Positions 4,812 to 8,492 of a DNA stretch of 8,492 nt are shown here, in pieces (positions within the stretch are counted from its first letter, which is position 1; the number at the start of each line of letters is the position of its first letter). The notes under the pieces were generated by a model. That model had not been told where the DNA came from and did not search any database. It saw nothing but the letters and a program-made list of their open reading frames with translations. The translations under genes were made by a program, and so were the position numbers. The DNA comes from an uncultured Collinsella sp. (GTDB lineage Bacteria > Actinomycetota > Coriobacteriia > Coriobacteriales > Coriobacteriaceae): assembly GCA_958447915.1 (NCBI GenBank), contig CAUDCB010000081.1, positions 1 through 8,492 on the forward strand, read 5' to 3'.

Positions 4812-7800
4812 ATGTCTTATGGCCGTCGTCGTGGGCTGCGCCCGGTCTCGCCATATGTGATTGTTTTGGCCCTCGCCGTCGCGCTGACGGCGAGTTTCTT
4901 CCTGCCGACCCGTGCGGAAGCGGCGTTTTCGGACCACACGGTTACGACGATTTCGCCTTCGGGGACAACAATCAACCTGTTTGATTACTGGGTGAATCCC
5001 GATAACCATCTGTCGGTTTCCGGCAACGGCGGCGTCAACGCAAACCACCGGTTCCAGTTTAACGACGGCCAGGGTGGTGAGTCGCTCAACCATTGGACGG
5101 GCAACACGAACCCGCAGCCCGGCATTGTCAACAACACGCTTTTAGACGGCTATCCGCAGCTTTCCAAAACCTGGGGCGGCGAGTCCCTCTGCTACCTGTT
5201 CGATTCCTCTGCCCAGATCGGCAAGACGTCCCATTTTGGCGTGACGGGCCTCCTCAAGGTTCAGAACGGCTACTACGTCTATGACAGCTCCAAAAACTAC
5301 GCAGCCTACAACGCTGACAAGAATGCCTTCGACATCTATGACACCTGGGGCATTGACAAAGTGGGCGATTCGTCCCACCAGGGTCAGTTCTTCCCGTTCG
5401 ACGCGGCAGACAAGGTGCTCAAAGAGGAAAACGGCCGGCTCGTCCAAACCGGCATCAAGGCAGACAACACCGGTGATTCGCGCTACAACGACGGCCGCCC
5501 CGTCAACCACCACTTCGGCCTCTCAATGTCCACGCGATTCGTGCAGCCTGCTGGCGGCAAGACGAACGCGGGCGACGACATGGTGTTCGAGTTCGCCGGC
5601 GATGATGACGTCTGGGTGTTCATCGACGATGTCCTCGTGGGTGATATCGGCGGTATTCACAACCGCGCGAGTCTGAGCATCAACTTTTGTACGGGCGACA
5701 TTAAGGTGAACGGTAATAACGACGGCACACTGAAGAACAAGTACCAGAAGGCGAATAAGGACACTTCGGGCTTCAACGGCAACACCTTCGCCGACGGCAC
5801 CAACCACACCCTCAAGTTCTTCTACCTGGAGCGCGGCGCCACCGACTCCAACATGGAGCTCAAGTTCAACCTCGTGACGGTGCCCGAGTCCGACATCATC
5901 AAGTTCGACCAGGACGGCAAGTTCGTACAGGGTGCCGAGTTCAAGCTCTATAAGACCGACAAGGACTTCAAGACCGTGGGCGAGCTCATCGGCTCCGGTA
6001 CCACGGACGAGGCCGGCCACCTAACGCTCACGAACGACGTGGACAACGGCGTCATCAACTTCGACGATCTCTACAACAAGGATCACGACAACAACAAGTA
6101 CTACCTCCTGAAGGAGACGCGCGTACCCGAGGGATACCGCTCGAGTCTCGCGGCGACGGGTGGTAGCATGCAGCTCGAGTACGTGCCCGCGAGCGCTGAG
6201 AACGGCGCGGGCGGCGTCATCATCAACCGCGGCGGTATGGACGTGGGCAGCGTCGTGTGGAAGACCGGTGCGTTCGCCGCCGCGAAGGAGACCATCACCG
6301 CGCCGTCGACCGTGTACAAGGCAAATAATGACCTGACGAAGTCCGACAAGACCGTCAATCTGGACTCCGGCATACTGTTCGCTGTGGTGCTCAAGCGCGA
6401 CAAAAGCGCAGGCACAGGTATCAAAGATCCGAGCAATTGGTACGCCGTGTCGGGCGACCCATCGACGGGAGCGGGATACACCCTCGCCAAGGAGCCGGGC
6501 ATGACCGGTGCTATCGAGGCGGCGAAGAAGGACCTGCACGCCTTCACGCTCAACACAAGCGGCCAGTACCAGGTAGAGATTCAAAATCTGCCCGGTGACA
6601 TCTCCAAGTACTACTACCTGCTGAGCGGTGATGCCCGCAAGGATGCCGAGTACACGGTGGCCATCTACCACACAACGGCGAGCTCGATCGGCGGCGCGAC
6701 GCCTAAGAACACAGTCCACGTGTACAGCGACGACATCGCAGACGGCACGAACTTCAAGCGGCAGTTCGCCACGCGCCTGCTCGTCACGAACATCCAGAAT
6801 CGCCTGTTCGTGCAGAAGACCGATACCGAGGGTAAGCCCGTTGACGGGGCGAAGTTCGGCCTTTACAAGTCCACCCAGGTGACTACGGATGCGAACGGCA
6901 AGGCCGTGCTCGATGGCGACCAGGCCCCCTACGACACCCTGACGACGAGGTCGGTCGCCAACCCGGTCAAGCTCGAAGGGGTGGGCGTATTCCCGTCTAC
7001 GAGCGACAGTAGCGAGCCGCTCGTGAAGGGTACCTACTTCCTGAAGGAGGTCTCGGCGCCCAATGGCTTCCTGCTTAATGACAGGCTCATCAAGGTGATT
7101 GTGGACGATTACGGCGTCCACGCCGATGCTGGTACAGTTGATGACGGCGTTTCGACGTTCGTGGGCGTGGGCTCGCTCATGAAGAGCCTGGGCCAGTTTG
7201 GCGCAGAGGGCGACATTGACAACACGCTCACGTGGATCAAGGGCCAGCGCCAGACGTCCGACGGGACGCTCGACGGCAACGGCAACCTTTCCTGGAACAA
7301 TGACGCCAAGGGCGGCGAGAATGAGGTACATCTTAAGTACGGCGCCAATGGACGTGTCTACCAGTATGGGCCCACCAAGAAGGACGAACCTTACCGCCTG
7401 GAGACCGAGACGGGCTGGATACGTATGGGCATCACGCAGGACGTGTCTGGTGACACTAATGCGAAGGGCACCCGCGCCGACCTGGGCGACATGAATCTGA
7501 ACGCCCTGTTTACGGGCGCCACCTGCGTGCGCGTGGCGAACGAACGCGAGGCGAGCCTCGAGGTGATGAAGAAGGTCATGGTGCCAGCGGGCCTGACGGG
7601 AAAACCGGACGCGGGGTTCACCTTCAAGTTCACCGTGCCCACGACGGCGGGGAAGACGTACAAGGCCGCGGTGTTTGAGAACGCGGGGACCGCAAGCGAG
7701 AAGCAGGTCGGCAAAATGTTCGACCTCGAGAACGGCCGCGAGCAGACCATCACGGCCGACCAGACGATCCGCGTGTACGGTCTCGCCGAGGGTGACCAGT

Positions 7801-8492
7801 ACGCGGTGCAGGAGCTGACCGGCGCAGACAAGATGCCCGCGGGCTATAAGCTGACCGGCCGCAAGCAGGGTGACAAGAATCTGACTGAAGAAGGCGATAG
7901 CATCTCGGGCAGGATTGCCCCGCAGAATTCCGACGGCACGGTGGCCAAAGACAACAAGCTGGTGTTCACCAACAGCTACGGCGTGAAGTCTTCGGTGACG
8001 CTCACAGGCATCAAGGCGAAGAAGAAGTTCACCGGCCGTGAGTGGACTAGCGCCGACAGCTTCGAGCTTTGCCTGCGCGCCGCCGATGGAACGCCGATGC
8101 CTGATGGTGCCACGGCAGCGCCCGTGGCCGGCATGAAGCAGGTCGAGAAGACCGTTACGAGCGCCGAAGAATTTAGCTTCGGAGAGATTAAGTATGAGAA
8201 GCCTGGCAAGTACACCTACTACATTGCCGAGACTACGCCCGCCAAGAGCGATCCCAGTTGGCTGGGCGGTGTTAGCTACTCCAGCGCCGAATACAAAGTG
8301 ACCGTAACGGTGAAGGATGACGGCAAGGGAAATCTGACCGAGCCAGTCGTCAAAATGGAGCAGATCTATAAGGATGATGGCACCGCCACATCTCAGGTGA
8401 TCGACGATCAGATTGCGGTGATCACGAACACGTACCGCCCGAAGGAGACCTCGGTAACGCTCAAGGCGACGAAGCGCTTCACGGGCGGTGAG
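4812..8492 (+). CDS. Giant secreted surface adhesin / pilin-like protein, partial (3' end outside window)
   Basis: The first 1,227 codons are open to the last base. Numbered from ATG 4812: signal peptide with basic start (RRRGLR), hydrophobic core about 15-31 and likely cleavage after AEA (35-37). TINLFDYW (53-60) starts a fibro-slime/PA14-like domain to about 355, with the hallmark GDDDVWVFIDD (263-273) and GDIGGIH. CnaB domain 1 spans about 361-474, with candidate isopeptide residues K364, E435 and N472. An unassigned module spans about 475-660. CnaB domain 2 begins near 666, with K669 and E746 (LKEVSAPNGF) and possibly N804. Another prealbumin-like module lies at about 913-1057. One full pilin isopeptide-linker repeat (1061-1213) follows, and a second begins at 1214. 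Expected role: sortase-anchored, cross-linked adhesion to host or other cells; the anchor signal is not in view. ATG 4812 has only a weak site (GGTGG). The in-frame ATG 4743 lies before the G-tract without a ribosome site. The strongest start, 4703, is out of frame at G9, so expression may be phase variable. Confidence 0.9.
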   Translation, partial: MSYGRRRGLRPVSPYVIVLALAVALTASFFLPTRAEAAFSDHTVTTISPSGTTINLFDYWVNPDNHLSVSGNGGVNANHRFQFNDGQGGESLNHWTGNTNPQPGIVNNTLLDGYPQLSKTWGGESLCYLFDSSAQIGKTSHFGVTGLLKVQNGYYVYDSSKNYAAYNADKNAFDIYDTWGIDKVGDSSHQGQFFPFDAADKVLKEENGRLVQTGIKADNTGDSRYNDGRPVNHHFGLSMSTRFVQPAGGKTNAGDDMVFEFAGDDDVWVFIDDVLVGDIGGIHNRASLSINFCTGDIKVNGNNDGTLKNKYQKANKDTSGFNGNTFADGTNHTLKFFYLERGATDSNMELKFNLVTVPESDIIKFDQDGKFVQGAEFKLYKTDKDFKTVGELIGSGTTDEAGHLTLTNDVDNGVINFDDLYNKDHDNNKYYLLKETRVPEGYRSSLAATGGSMQLEYVPASAENGAGGVIINRGGMDVGSVVWKTGAFAAAKETITAPSTVYKANNDLTKSDKTVNLDSGILFAVVLKRDKSAGTGIKDPSNWYAVSGDPSTGAGYTLAKEPGMTGAIEAAKKDLHAFTLNTSGQYQVEIQNLPGDISKYYYLLSGDARKDAEYTVAIYHTTASSIGGATPKNTVHVYSDDIADGTNFKRQFATRLLVTNIQNRLFVQKTDTEGKPVDGAKFGLYKSTQVTTDANGKAVLDGDQAPYDTLTTRSVANPVKLEGVGVFPSTSDSSEPLVKGTYFLKEVSAPNGFLLNDRLIKVIVDDYGVHADAGTVDDGVSTFVGVGSLMKSLGQFGAEGDIDNTLTWIKGQRQTSDGTLDGNGNLSWNNDAKGGENEVHLKYGANGRVYQYGPTKKDEPYRLETETGWIRMGITQDVSGDTNAKGTRADLGDMNLNALFTGATCVRVANEREASLEVMKKVMVPAGLTGKPDAGFTFKFTVPTTAGKTYKAAVFENAGTASEKQVGKMFDLENGREQTITADQTIRVYGLAEGDQYAVQELTGADKMPAGYKLTGRKQGDKNLTEEGDSISGRIAPQNSDGTVAKDNKLVFTNSYGVKSSVTLTGIKAKKKFTGREWTSADSFELCLRAADGTPMPDGATAAPVAGMKQVEKTVTSAEEFSFGEIKYEKPGKYTYYIAETTPAKSDPSWLGGVSYSSAEYKVTVTVKDDGKGNLTEPVVKMEQIYKDDGTATSQVIDDQIAVITNTYRPKETSVTLKATKRFTGGE
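7992..8450 (+). repeat. Pilin isopeptide-linker repeat, first copy
   Basis: Encodes residues 1061-1213 of the adhesin, starting SVTLTGIKAKKKFTGREW and ending IAVITNTYRPKET. The Lys-rich first strand, the KPGKYTYYIAET strand with its Glu, and the closing ITNTY with Asn are the arrangement seen in streptococcal pilin (Spy0128/FctA-like) domains, in which Lys and Asn form an internal isopeptide bond. The length is 153 codons. Confidence 0.75.
8451..8492 (+). repeat. Start of a second linker repeat, cut by the window end
   Basis: The final 14 codons read SVTLKATKRFTGGE and realign with the start of the preceding copy (SVTL...K.FTGRE). This shows a tandem array that continues beyond the window. 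The total copy number cannot be told. Confidence 0.7.

Noticed and set aside
6021..7331. Open frame of 436 codons on the minus strand inside the adhesin
   Set aside because: The plus-strand frame contains recognisable CnaB and other modules over the same span. The minus-strand product is low-complexity and has no family signature.
1..8492. CRISPR arrays, tRNA/rRNA genes, insertion sequences or toxin-antitoxin pairs
   Set aside because: I looked for regularly spaced direct repeats, transposase-like frames, inverted terminal repeats and tRNA-like cloverleafs and saw none. The coding content is fully explained by the genes listed.

Overview
The window looks like chromosomal DNA from a GC-rich, Gram-positive, host-associated actinobacterium. 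Coriobacteriia of the Collinsella type are my best guess. That rests on strong G/C preference at third codon positions, a lipoprotein with a lipobox, and a large CnaB/fibro-slime surface protein of the kind common in gut Coriobacteriia. It is an inference; no ribosomal or other marker gene is present.

Left part (about 136-4516): four genes on the + strand, tightly spaced, probably one operon for amino acid or peptide-derived nitrogen uptake. They encode a family-3 solute-binding lipoprotein, an inner-membrane permease with an unusual N-terminal extension, and a polar-amino-acid-type ABC ATPase. After a 72-base gap holding a very stable hairpin comes a cytoplasmic M20 metallopeptidase. The transporter would import amino acids or small peptide-like solutes; the peptidase could release amino acids from imported dipeptides or N-acyl substrates. 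The shared substrate is inferred from gene order only.

Middle (4517-4811): a 295-base region with weak promoter-like elements, a perfect 12-base palindrome, a GC-rich foldable leader, a very strong Shine-Dalgarno sequence (4691-4697) with an ATG at 4703, and a run of nine G (4751-4759).

Right part (4812 to the window end): the first 1,227 codons of a giant secreted surface protein. It has a signal peptide, a fibro-slime/PA14-like domain, two SpaA/CnaB-type isopeptide domains separated by an unassigned module, a further prealbumin-like module, and then one full and the start of a second pilin isopeptide-linker repeat. The frame is open to the last base, so the C-terminus and any sortase signal lie outside the window.

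The most interesting point is how the leader meets the adhesin. The well-placed start at 4703 is out of frame with the adhesin when the tract has nine G and ends at a TGA 28 bases before the adhesin's own ATG. Removing one G (G8) or adding two (G11) would give one continuous frame from the strong ribosome site through the signal peptide and adhesin. G9 and G10 do not. This is the layout of a slipped-strand ON/OFF phase-variation switch for a surface adhesin, and the sequence given is in the apparent OFF (or low-expression) state.
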